DNA of 64,000 nt from Cymbidium sinense (lineage: Eukaryota > Streptophyta > Magnoliopsida > Asparagales > Orchidaceae). Shown in pieces: positions 1-10,639 of the stretch. Numbering within the stretch: the first letter of the stretch is position 1; every line of letters starts with the position of its first letter. The notes below the pieces were generated by a model. That model had not been told where the DNA came from and made no database searches. It saw only the letters and a list, made by a program, of their open reading frames with translations. The position numbers and the translations under genes are program-made. The stretch lies in NCBI GenBank assembly GCA_021442155.1, contig CM038217.1, positions 146,259,143 through 146,323,142 on the forward strand, read 5' to 3'.

Positions 1-700
1 GCGCTCTAAACCCGGTGGTTCGAAGGTTAAAACCTCTTCGAGGGAAAAGCGCATTTTTGTGTGAACTATGGGTCTTGACGAGGTCGGTCTAACTTCTTCG
101 AGGAAAAATTGAGCCTCCGTATGAACTACTTGCATTGATTGCCTCCCGGTCCGGTCGATGAGGTTAGTTGACACCTCTTTCGAGAGAAAACTAGAGCCTT
201 GCAGTATAAACTATGGGTCTTGATCGCCTCCAAACGACCTTCTCTTAAGAAGAAGAGAAGGTGTCTTCTCCCTTGGCCCTAAGAGGATTTTTATAAACCC
301 CCTATAAGGGCAAAAATGTCAAAATCGTCAAAAGCGCGCCAAATAAATGAAAATGATTTTAAAGCCTGCAGACGTGGATACTGCAGCGGGTCCCGTAGCG
401 TCGCTCGCTGCCACTGGGCGTCATTCTGCTGCCAGGTCCGACTTGAGGCAACCAGCTGGCTCCCGAGGCACCCGTTCCCACATGTGCCCAATGACCCTCC
501 TCGGCCTGCGTTCCGTAGCTGGACCTACGAGCGGTTCGACATTCTGCGCTGACCACCGGGGCCGCGCACACTGCCACCACCAGCGTCACCCCCACTGCCG
601 CCGCCGGTGGCCGCGATTATGGCTTGTGTGGCATGGCCGCATACGCGGGGCCATGCCGCCATCACGCGCCGCGCCTCGCAGGGCATTTGTACTCAAATGA
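1..700 (+). repeat. Probable LTR fragment with short tandem repeats and GC-rich leader
   Basis: Positions 1-235 hold two to three diverged units of roughly 80 bp, each with a 'aactatgggtcttga'-like core and a 'cttcgag' motif. A TATA-like stretch (TTTATAAACCCCC) lies near 290-302. It is followed by a strongly GC-rich block at about 365-690. A promoter followed by a GC-rich leader is typical of plant gypsy LTRs, but no end is visible and the window starts inside the element. The short open frames on both strands here are what a GC-rich stretch gives by chance. Family unknown. Confidence 0.4.
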
Positions 701-889
701 GTTCCTCGAAATCTTTTATTTCATACTTACACATCCATGGTCCTACATCTTCAGTAATTCATTCTCCCATGAAGATTTGTTCTCTCAAAATGTGGTTAAT
801 TGACACCCAAATTTCATTGAAGAATTTGCTATTTTTTTCAATATATATTTTTGGATGATTGAGATAATGTCATCCAAAAATAGGAACAA

Positions 890-1590
890 CGATATGGCAC
901 ATAAAATACTAAATCAATCTTGATGTTAAAAGTAGTCGAGTTGAAACCGGTCGAGATCAAGCAATTAAAATATTCTTGGAAACCCTGGGATGTCAGTTAA
1001 ATCTCTAAATAACTGTCAAACATAGAGTGTTTATAATAATCGAAGCTCGATCGAAATTTGGATCTCGAGCCCAAGATCTCATAATTTCATTCATTTGAGC
1101 ATTCAAATGCACAAAATACATCATATGATCAAGGGAATCATCATGAGCATGGAGAGGAGTGGTTCAGATTTTTGCATGTATTTAGACGCCACCTCCACTT
1201 TATAAATAGCCCCTCATTCCTCATATGAGGGAGGCCAAGAGAGAGAGCTCTAAAGCTTGAAAATCCTCCAAGATCGTGCCACTCGACGGTTTAGACCGCC
1301 ACCTTGGATTAGCGCCCTGCTGATCATCCTTCATCGTCATCAATCTGTTCTCATCGACCTTCATCATCATTGTTTACTCACCATGTATCGTGCGGACTAT
1401 ATAATTGTTATACGTTTATTCATTATTTCTCCTGTAATCCTGTTATCGGGAAAACTTGTACTCCAAAACAAATATATAGTGAAAGCTTTTTACTGGGCTA
1501 GGCCCCGTGATTTTTTCTCTCTTTTCGAGGTTTTTCACGTTAAAATTTTTAGAGTTTTCTTGTTTATTTCTTTATATATACACATATTTT
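890..1590 (+). repeat. Solo LTR-like copy 1 of family LTR-B
   Basis: This segment aligns by eye along its length with 39,303-40,030 (same strand) and with the reverse complement of about 47,700-48,455. Shared landmarks in order are a start near 'gatatggcac', a block ending in 'gagtgtttata', 'catttgagcattcaaat', a TATA box (TATAAATAG at 1,201) just before 'cctcattcctcatatgagg', 'gatcctccaag', and an end with 'gagttttcttgttta'. This order (TATA box in the middle, polyA-side end after 'ctgggctaggcc') fits an LTR with a promoter. No internal retroelement region follows, so it is probably a solo LTR. Copia origin is a guess. Confidence 0.6.
1201..1208 (+). promoter_or_regulatory. TATA box of LTR-B copy 1
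   Basis: TATAAATA, about 310 bp into the LTR, followed by the palindrome-rich 'ctcatatgag'. The same box is present at 39,646-39,653 in copy 2 and, as CATAAATA on the minus strand, at 48,144-48,151 in copy 3. Conservation in all three copies supports it as the LTR promoter. Confidence 0.55.
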
Positions 1591-1600
1591 GGATTTCCCA

Positions 1601-1604
<4 letters not shown>

Positions 1605-1677
<73 letters not shown>
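1605..1677. repeat. (TA)n microsatellite
   Basis: About 36 TA units directly after LTR-B copy 1. It produces an artificial Tyr-Ile reading frame that is not a gene. Confidence 0.97.
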
Positions 1678-1680
<3 letters not shown>

Positions 1681-2229
1681 TGTATTTGCATATGCCATGA
1701 TCAAATCGTTGAGAATTTTACAAAATTGAAAAATATAAGTTGGGCTTTTGTCTTGAATTTCAATATTTGATTGCCAATTTGAAAAAAAAATTGAAGGTGG
1801 TTGATTTATAAATATAGACAAATAGAGTGACTGTGTATATAAAAGTCCCGTAACTTTGTATGTATTCTATTATTTGATTTTAAAGTAGACTTTATATTTA
1901 TGTTTAGTTCGATAAGTTAACTAGCTAAATATTTAAAAAAATGGCACCCTCAATTGAGCTCATTTACATCCCCATTTCTATTAATATAGATTTTTTTTAT
2001 TAAAATAGAGAAGTTAACACACATATCACACAATTCTTATGTAATAACATATCTAACACCTAAAGTTTAATATTTGCAATTAAAGCATTTTTTATGTATA
2101 AAAGGTGCATTTCACTTTAAAAAATTAATGATAATACTATTTTTGTATATAATATTAAAAAGTTGAGTGTTATTTATATAAATGTGAAATTTTAGATGTT
2201 AAATATCTAAATATTTAAGAATGTAACAG
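1678..2229. other. AT-rich spacer, no gene seen
   Basis: Low-complexity AT-rich DNA. It is the left flank of retroelement 1. The last bases contain 'gtaac', which recurs at the right flank (22,718-22,722) and is the probable target duplication. Confidence 0.6.
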
Positions 2230-3119
2230 TGGGCTCCGAAAATTCTCCACTGACCTCTCGACAATTATTGAATTTGATGAATTGAATAGAGTGATTTATT
2301 AATGTCGGTATAATTTTCAAAAGGCAGATGGAATAATAGATAAGACACTAACTAGAGATTTCACCCTCATTTGGTGAGGACTTTAGATTTGGTTCCAAGT
2401 TTCCTATAGGCGCAAGCCTCTATAGTTAATTATCCCTCTCAATAAGTGAGAGAGAACTTTCGATTAAGGCTTGTCGTTAGATTGTTAAATGCATAGCGTA
2501 TAGTAGCAACATATAGTTTCAGAATTTAGATTATGAAATTTATCATTTCAGTTTAAACCGGATGGTTGGGAGAATAATGATGTGCCCGATCTAAATCCCA
2601 TGGTTTATCATCCCGGCAATCAGGTCACTAGTACTTAGGAGGTAGTCGACCCAACTTGATAGAAGGATTCTCATCAGCAACATATGGGTTACATCATCCT
2701 AGAAATCCTTGTAGACCTGGGGTGGTATTTGTCTAAGTAGACAGTCTTTAGTCTACCTTAGCTGACAGATGATTGTTTTTCCCTATCAAGTATACCCTAT
2801 GATTCACAACTGAAAGGGCAGAGCCATTGGGGAGCATACGGGTTACGGTCGTGATCATAATATAATGGAGCCGGACAAACCACCCGTCAGGACTATGCGT
2901 AGCGCTTCATCTGTGGAGCCTATTGGCCAAGCCACACAGTCAGAGGACACATGTTACATCCTTACTGGCATGAGATTGATTAAGAGTGAACATAACAGAA
3001 CACTTGATTTGTCATTGGCTCTATTGTAAGCTAGAGTTTTCTTAATTTGTCACCCCCGACAAACAGTTACGGAAGGTGAATAGATTGAGTTTGATATAAG
3101 TTTTTAATGATAGAATTTC

Positions 3120-3640
3120 GTTTAAGTAGTTTTAGATTACTATTTAATTTGATTTGAAAATTTGATTGATTGGAATATGTTTAAGAGCTTTAGATCCTGT
3201 CAACTCTGTTTAGCTGCTAATAGAAGATTAGATCTACTATCACATGACAAAATCAATTTCTCAGACATTTCACTGATTTGAAATTCTTATTATAGATTTT
3301 TAGATTTTCTTAACCTGGACCCAATCCTAAGGCTAAACCGGGAAACAACTCACATAACATCCTCAGACACCTGAATTTAAACATTCAGTGTTGTGTCGGG
3401 ACACATGTGGGTGTATTCAAGACTTTATGTAGTGTTTATTTTTGAATTATGAGATTGATATAAGATTGCTACTTAATTTGATTTGAAAAAATTGATTAAT
3501 TTGAATATGTTTAAGAGCTTTAGATCCTGTCAACTCTGTTTAGCTGCTAATAGAGGATTAGATCTACCGTCACATGATAGAATCAATTTCTTAGATATTT
3601 CACTGATTTGAAACTCTTATTATAGATTTTTAGGATTTGT
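3120..3640. repeat. Two direct repeats of about 355 bp inside the LTR
   Basis: The block beginning 'gtttaagagctttagatcc' and ending near 'gatttttag' occurs at about 3,178-3,310 and again at 3,507-3,640. The same doublet is found in the other LTRs (11,615-11,745 and 11,928-12,055; on the opposite strand around 58,600-58,990). It therefore belongs to the LTR and predates the insertions. Confidence 0.75.
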
Positions 3641-5104
3641 TAACCCAAACCCGTCACAAGACTAAGCAGGAATAACGGCATAGAACTTGAATATAAGCAT
3701 TAGTATATTGGGGCCATCGGTGTAGTAATTTTAGGTAATTTTATATTTGAATTTTGAGATTGATTTTATATTTTTAATTTTTTTCTAATTTAGCATACGC
3801 AACGTTTTCAGATATTAAAATTTGCACTTGAAATTTCTATGTTCGAGCACATGTAGGTGTTTATAGCTTAGTTAATTTCATCTGATTAATGAAATCATTG
3901 ATTTTGAAAATCATAATTAGAATGAAATCTCTCAATTTTTTATTAAAGAAAGCCCTATGATTTTTATAGAATTAGATTTATTGTCATCTTCTATCTGCTT
4001 ATACAAAAGGTTGCAGATCCGGTGGTAAAAAAGGCATTTTGAAGCTATAGGTTCAGAGGATAATTTAATTGGTTATTTTAAGAAAAAGATTTACTCATCG
4101 AAGTAATTCTCATTTTCTCATTCTTTTATTCAAACTTGTTTTTCCCTTCTTTTATTCAAACTTATTTTCCCCCTCTTTTATTTTATTTTACTTTTATGTT
4201 TGTTGTATGTCATTTTACTTTCCTCTTTTTTCTAAGTCAAAAGATTTGACACAATTTTGCGACCTCTCGGCGTCCAATGTGTCATCGAGTGTTTTAGCTC
4301 TCTTGCATATTATGACGTAGCGGCGATATCTTATGACACCACGGCCGGGTTTTCATCTCGTTGCGCCCTGTTGAGTACGACGAGGCATTTAATCCTGAAA
4401 GAAGACAAACAATGCAATAAATATATCCATCTCTCCTTTTTTTTTTCTAAGTCTAGAAATTAGATAAAATTTCTGCAGCATTTTATCTATGAAGAGCGAC
4501 ATCTAACAGGTGTTGGCTTACTTTCGATGTTGAGCATAAGCGGTGTCTTCGACACCATCGATTTTCTCATTCATACATTAAGCACAATGAAGTCTTCAAA
4601 CCTGCAAAGAAACACAAGCATATATGTATATATATCCATTCACAGATTGCACATGTTCGGACACATTTTTTTGGCGCTGATCTTAGCAAAGAGCAGGGTT
4701 ATGTATACAATTGTGAATGTAAGCAGGAGTCTCGAAACAAAATCGAAGAAGAATTGCCTATTGACGATGTTCTTCCCGATTCTGATGAAGGGAAAACGAA
4801 GGTAAAGAGGGGTGCGACACGAAATCGAAGAATTCGTCGATGGCGATGTTCTTCCGATTCTGAAGCAAAAGCGAAGCTAAAAAAAGGGATCGATGTCAAA
4901 ATTGAAAGAAGAATTCGCATGTTGATCATGTTCTTCCCTCGATTCGTGAAAGGAAAAGGGTAAAGAGAGGATGTGATCGAAGTGAAAAGAAGAATTTCGT
5001 TGATATCTTCCCAGTTTCGCGTGAAAAAAGATAGCTAAAGCGAGATCGATGCGGAATCGAAAGAAGAATTCTGTGATGTTCTTCCCAATTGCGGAGCGAG
5101 TGGA

Positions 5105-5770
5105 GGGTTTCTGAGCTGGATTGTGCAGAATGGAGGCTGGACGGGCCATGAAAGGAGGAATTGGGCTTGGGCCGTGGGCTTACAGGTTTTACGGGCTGGC
5201 GAGTTGGAAATTTTATGGGATTCAACGGACTGGCGGCAGATTGCGGAACGCCGACGGAGGGACAGCCGAAGGAACGACGGTGAGGTCGTGGAGCGGGTCG
5301 TGGAAGAGGGTCGGGTGCAGTTTCGCGCGGATAGCGTCGGCGGGTCGAGCCAGTGTGGCGGGATTCAACGGGTCGGGCTGGTGTGGCTGGCAGGGACGGT
5401 TGCGAGACGCGGGTTCGGGCCCACGGGACAGAGCAAAGCACGCGGCGGAGGAGGGAGACACGCCGACGGGTTGGTTTTGCGGTTGTGGATGCTGCAGCGC
5501 GTGGAATTGGACACGCGGTGGAATTGCGGTTGCGGCGTCTATGGCATGTGGAACGCGGGAGGTGGCCGGAACGACGGGATGAAGCAAAGCACGCGGTTTT
5601 GCGCAGAATGGAGGTGGAGCGTGGGATTGCGGAATGGCGCGCGGGTTTGGCCAGCGGGAGCAGCAGGATGAGCTTGCGCGTGCGGGATCGCGGGATGCAC
5701 GAGCCTGCGGATTTTGTAGGCCGGAGTGGGTTCAGCCGACAGGATTCGCCGAAAATTGAGAGCGAGATGC
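5105..5770. repeat. GC-rich island of the LTR
   Basis: A block of about 660 bp with GC far above its surroundings, rich in 'cggg' and 'gcgg' words. It is open in several frames on both strands simply because stops are rare. The counterpart at 27,260-27,880 is well preserved. The one at 13,540-14,040 is shorter and much changed. Reading frames are not kept between copies, so no protein is called. Confidence 0.7.
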
Positions 5771-6049
5771 GCGGAAAAGGAATTGCCTCTGCTTTTTCAT
5801 TTTCGACGAGGGAGAGGAAAATGAGGAGTGAATGGAGAGAGTGGGTTTTTCATTTTGGAGAAGTTATTTTGAAAAAAAATTGAAAAAAAATGGGGGGGGG
5901 GGGGATAGTTGCTGCGTGAGGGAGTAATTTAAGAATTTTTAAATAAATTTAAATATATTAAAGAGTTTTAATATGAATTTCAATATAGATCTAGTCATAT
6001 ATATATATCAATTTAAGGTAATTGATGTTACGAATATAATGGCATGGCT

Positions 6050-6830
6050 GTTTCGTGATTAAAGACCATTTGGTTGTCGGCGTCAGTGAATCATTTCATC
6101 AAAATCGCATCGCTTTTGGCCTTCGATTTTATGACTCATTGAATTGAGTCAGCTTACTTGATAGATTTCAACATTTCAAAGCCAGTGACATGATCAATTT
6201 CATAAACGGAGATCATTTGATCCTCGTCTGTGCCTCCTGACCCTGATATGTGTGTAGGTGCATTGATGACTCGAGCGCTTGATCGGTTGATCATCAAATC
6301 GTGTAATATTAACATTCGGACCAGTTTCGACATTTGAAATGCGATGGCAAAGTCCGTTCATCGATCGGAGGTCATTTAAGTTGATTTTGGTGACATCTTG
6401 TGCATTTCAGCCTCGATTTGTGTGCTGTCATTACTGATTATTCGACATTGACACAGACTCGTCCGAATTAAGCGTGAATAGTCTCATTTGATAGTTTTTA
6501 ATGTTTTGAAGCTACCAGTGTGATCATTTTTGCGAACGGAGGTCGTTTAGCCATCATCGTAGCTTCCCGACTCTAATATGCACGTAGACACATTGATAGC
6601 TTGAGCGCTTAATCGATTGATCGTTAGATTTTGCAATATTTATATTCTAATCAATTTCGATGTTCTAAATGCAACGATAAAGTTTGTTCGCCGATTGAAG
6701 GTCGTTTCGACTATTTTCAGTGACATCCAGTGCATTTTGAGCTGCGATTTGCGCACTATCACCTCCGAAGTCCGTCGAATTCGATTTGTAGGCTTGACTT
6801 TGACTTATGACACACATATGGAGGTCAATA
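6050..6830. repeat. Diverged ~320-bp tandem units at the LTR 5' end
   Basis: Words such as 'gaggtcatttg', 'gatcgttagattttgcaat', 'cgttcaaatgcgat' and 'cattttgagctgcgattt' recur every 310-330 bp. Equivalent arrays are at 21,880-22,700, 28,160-28,880 and, with about four units, 55,145-56,230. Repeats near the LTR start (U3) are candidates for promoter or silencing modules. That role is inference. Confidence 0.7.
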
Positions 6831-6845
6831 AATGCCCCCCAATAA
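6831..6845 (-). promoter_or_regulatory. Polypurine tract next to the 3' LTR of element 1
   Basis: On the minus strand a run of six G followed by CATTT stands immediately before the LTR start, the place where plus-strand DNA synthesis is primed. Three further 'ATGCCCC' plus-strand words (purine-rich on the minus strand) occur at about 8,347, 8,494 and 8,613. Confidence 0.55.
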
Positions 6846-8900
6846 ATGTGATTCATGCATGAAGAAAGTTATGTTTGTTGAAAACTAGTTAACTGTTTGG
6901 GCTGACCACAGAACTTGGATCATTTCAGCTTCGATTGCAATAGCTTACGGAGCTTTTGATAAGATTTGTCATTAGTTTGTTGCCTTATTCAGAACATGCT
7001 AAATGACGGGCTTGACCAATTTGTCAGAATTGACTTGTCAGATTGATAAGAGCTCTTACACCATATACTATCTGCTTCAATGACTTTATTGAAGATCTCT
7101 TTCTTTTATGTCATTACAGATTTGAGTTTCCTCTAACCCTAGTTTCGTGCTTAGTTGGGTTTGATGGAGGAATTGGTTTACTTGTTTTGATGAATGATTC
7201 TGCTAGAGAATTGATTTATCTGTGCTTTGTTAGATTTGAAATTCCTTATGTCCTTGCTTTGAGCTTGACGGGCTTGATGAAGGACTAACCTGATTTGTCC
7301 CTATTAACTTGTCAGGAAGTGTATGCACTCCATGAACCCTGTGCTTGCTACTTTTATGGATTAGTTGAAAGGTACATACAGATGATCCAGCCTTCCGACT
7401 TATATAAAGTCAATATTGAGTTATTAGTCTAGCAACATGTGCTTTAACAGACTAAATAACCATGAAATTCCTTTAGTTCAGCCATCGGCTTTGTTGGAAC
7501 TATCGAATTGTTTCCTCGGTCATGTGCTTTCTACTTTAATGGACTCAATGAGGAGATTGACTTTGATCTGTGCTTTGAGCTTGATCAGATCATTTGAGGA
7601 TAAATTGAGATATCACCTTACGGGCAATATATAGATTGATTTGAGGCAGCCCTGAATTGAGCATTTCCTCAGCTTGCCTTGATCTATCGATCAAGTAGAG
7701 AGATCTCTTGGATCCTGGTTACTTGTAATCACTAAGCTAGATCTGATTTGAGATTAAATAGCTATCATCATTGGTGATGGAGCTCTTTCACTATGACATT
7801 TTTACGGTGAGCGAGAGGCGTTCGCCATATTTGGGCTTGTTGAGTTCGACCTTTAGAACCTACTCGAGTCTTTGACTTAAGCTGTAGTGGGTTGGTGGTT
7901 TTGTCATCAGACTGATGAACATGAGCTCTTTCACTGCGGCCTTTTCTTGTGGCTTGTTGAGTGAGGAGAGCGTCAGCAACTTAGCCATTTGTGGGCTTGT
8001 TGAGTTCGACCTTTAGAACCCATCTATGTCCTAGACTTTAGGATGAAGAGGTTGATGTTTCTCCAACTCAGTTGATTAAAGCTTCTAAAATTGGGAGTTC
8101 TTTTGACTTGATCTCCAGAATTTGGCAAATCTGAGAGATAAATTTTTTGACATTTAGGGCTATCTTTTCATGCATAGAAATATATTTGTTTTGTTCCTGC
8201 AAGACTCTGCAACTTAACAGTAATAATTATTGATATATCTAGAAATTTTGGCATAAAGCTTGATGTCAACCTGAATCAGAATATATTTGAGGATCTCATC
8301 TTATAAAATGATGTCAACTCAAATAAACTTAATATAAACTAAAAAAATGCCCCTGTCTTGCAGGGGGAATTTTAAGGTACATTCAGGAGAATTTTAAAGA
8401 TGAAATTACACAAATATATCAATATTTGAATTGATATACTCTAAAGGGGATTTTAACATACAACATTGATTTCATCCATGTATAGAAATCTAAAATGCCC
8501 CCTGTGTAATAGGGAAAATTTCACAGAAAAGATTTTTCATCTGGAGTGGGTATATTTATTTAGGGATCTTGGCATGAAGCACGATGTCAACATAAATAGA
8601 TATACTAAAAAAATGCCCCTTGTCTGACAGGGGGATGTTTGCTTTATTTCGAAAATACATTCTTGCTTTGCAAGAGAATTTCCAAGCAAAACTCACACAT
8701 GTAATGATAGTGAGGAATAATTAGTCTTCTCAGCACCAGGAGTAATTCTCCATCTTGAAAAGTTTAATGGATTCACAGTATGATCGAAAGCTTTAGACAT
8801 CTTTACTCTGTAGACTTCTAGATTTTGTTGAGCTTGGTGCCTGACCTCGTCAAGTCCATCAAATTCTCACATCCGTAGACAGACATTCTCATCTTGAGTG
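6846..8900 (-). repeat. Untranslated 3' interior of element 1 with imperfect repeats
   Basis: No coding capacity recognised. Two imperfect copies of 'tttgggcttgttgagttcgacctttagaa'-type sequence lie at about 7,830-7,865 and 7,990-8,030. Blocks with 'gatgtcaac' and 'aaaaaatgcccc' recur near 8,260-8,365 and 8,575-8,635. Non-coding tandem repeats between pol and the 3' LTR are a feature described for Ogre elements. Confidence 0.5.
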
Positions 8901-8959
8901 AGATTATGTTGAATGGCTGCCATGAGTGAATGTAGTTCAACTTCAAGTGACAAGACTGG

Positions 8960-10480
8960 TTCAGCTCCAAATACTTTAGCATGAGGAGTGGATTTTGTGG
9001 GAGTACAGTCTAAATGTCACGTTGTTGTCTATATGTAAAGGAATTTTACTTCGAGATTTTGGCCTCCAAATTTGCTCACCTATTTGCCGGGACCTTTCGA
9101 CGATGGATTCTTGGACATGTGGTCCAAGTGTCATGCATCGATGCTCACCTTGCAAGACTTGAATTAGTAGACATTTTGTCAGGGCTATAATATGAAGTCT
9201 CTTTGGAGGAGCAACTCTAATCTCCCTAAGGATAGGACCTACATATTTTCTTTTTATCAGTCCTTTCTCCTTTGTAACTTTGAGGACTCGATGCACTCTT
9301 ATATATATAGTTTCAAGTTTTCTCACTAGAGAAGTTGGAACCTAATATTGTCGAGTCCAGAAGGACTATTTGATTTAACCAATAGAGTTGTCCCTTTTAA
9401 CCTATCTTAGGTTGTCAAACCTGTTATGGATTGGAACACTCTCTTCTGGTTCTACAGCTGACTATATAATTTTTTGCTTGAATAATTATTGTTGAGCATA
9501 CAGTTTAGTATTTCTCTTTCTCCGCAGTCTCTGGGTTAGCTTACTTCTAGATGAAGAAGCTTCTGCATCACAACTTCTTCTCGAGGTTTTAGCCTCCATA
9601 TTTATTTTTCTTTCTATCGGGACCTTTCAATAACGGATTCCCAAACACGCGGTTCAGGTGTCACGCCCTGATGCTCACCGTGTAGGAATTGCTTAGAACA
9701 GTCTTGAGCTCTTACTACCACTGATTGTAGCTTTTGTAGTGAAGCATTTTTGGCTTCTTTGATAATTGATATTTGATACCTGTTCTTTATAAGACATTTT
9801 TCCTTAACAACCTTTAGAACTCTATATGCTCGAGTAGATAGAGTTTCATGTTGTTTCCTTAGAAAGATTGAAGCCGACTACTGTTGAGCCCAAAAACACC
9901 ATTTAACATCACCAGTAGAGCTATTCCTTTTCACCCATCTCAAAATTTTCAAATTTATTGTGGGGGTAGAAATACTCTCTTATAGTTATAAGGTCATTTG
10001 TATGACTTGTGATTCAGACAACAACTACTGAGCTCATAGTTTAGTGTTTATTCTCTTTTGCCTTCTGCTCAATTTTTCTCCAGAAGATGAGGCTTTAGTA
10101 TCATACCTTCCCAGTGTGAAAGATTTAACTGACAGGGTTGTCGCATTCATAGGTATGACTGAAACTTTTTGCCTAGTGAAAATTCTCTTCATGACTGACG
10201 CCTTAAAATGAATCATTCTTTTAAGTATGAAGGCTCTCTTTTGAGGAACTTCAGTAGCAGTAGTGGTCATTCCAATTGTCCTGCTCCTTTCACAAGTTGT
10301 TGCGTAGAATATACAGTTGCTTAAGGTAGAGGATTATTTGTGGGATGTTGGAGAGTTTACACTACCAAATTAGATGGTAGATCCATTATCTCTAGTATTG
10401 ATTACAACATTAGCCAGACGAACATTAATTCTACGACCTGGCTGCATGATGAACGATGTGTTCTGAAGATCCATCGATAT
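8960..10480 (-). pseudogene. ORF1-type protein remnants of element 1
   Basis: Read on the minus strand, a coding region starts near 10,473 with Met-Asp-Leu-Gln, as does 60,199 in element 2. It continues in broken frames through 10,270-10,034 and 9,326-8,976. The segment with 'GEH...VQES..ERS' (about 9,100-9,170) matches the segment at 60,995-61,060 of element 2. That segment is present twice here (also at 9,605-9,690), so about 520 bp have been duplicated. Several stops and shifts make it non-functional. Function of the protein is unknown; Ogre-type elements carry an extra ORF of unknown role before gag. Confidence 0.6.
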
Positions 10481-10620
10481 AGAGAACAAGCAGATCAGTC
10501 ATAATGAGATGACTGATTTAACTTTAATTTCAATGATAATTGATTTTAAATTTCAATTTTGTTCATGCTCTGCTGCTACTATAGCTTAAATTTGACTAAT
10601 CAAAGATGGAAAGAGAAACT

Positions 10621-10639
10621 GTCCCCAGCGGAGTCGCTA
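10621..10639 (-). other. Primer-binding site of element 1
   Basis: On the minus strand it reads TAGCGACTCCGCTGGGGAC and begins about 8 bases after the 5' LTR end. It corresponds to the tRNA 3' end with terminal CCA (one mismatch here). Element 2 has TGGCGACTCCGCTAGGGAC at the equivalent place. Ogre elements are reported to use tRNA-Arg; the tRNA was not checked here. Confidence 0.7.

Larger units (their letters stand above)
2230..6830 (-). repeat. 3' LTR of element 1 (4.6 kb)
   Basis: It matches the other LTR copies at 10,648-22,717 (interrupted), 24,864-28,898 (partial) and 55,100-59,921 (opposite strand). Modules from the left: the LTR 3' end, two direct repeats of about 355 bp (around 3,120-3,640), an AT-rich part with 'tttattcaaactt', a series of about 85-90-bp 'gaagaattcg..gttcttcccg' repeats (4,740-5,100), a GC-rich island (5,105-5,770), a poly-G tract (5,893-5,904), and two to three diverged units of about 320 bp (6,050-6,800). 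Confidence 0.8.

Noticed and set aside
1257..1770. Open frames of up to 147 codons ending in repeated Tyr-Ile
   Set aside because: They run through the LTR-B leader and a (TA)n microsatellite; no domain and no likely expression as protein.
5121..5883. Several overlapping open frames up to 182 codons on both strands
   Set aside because: They lie in the GC-rich LTR island, where stops are rare. Comparison with 27,275-27,951 shows frame-changing indels, so the frames are not preserved.
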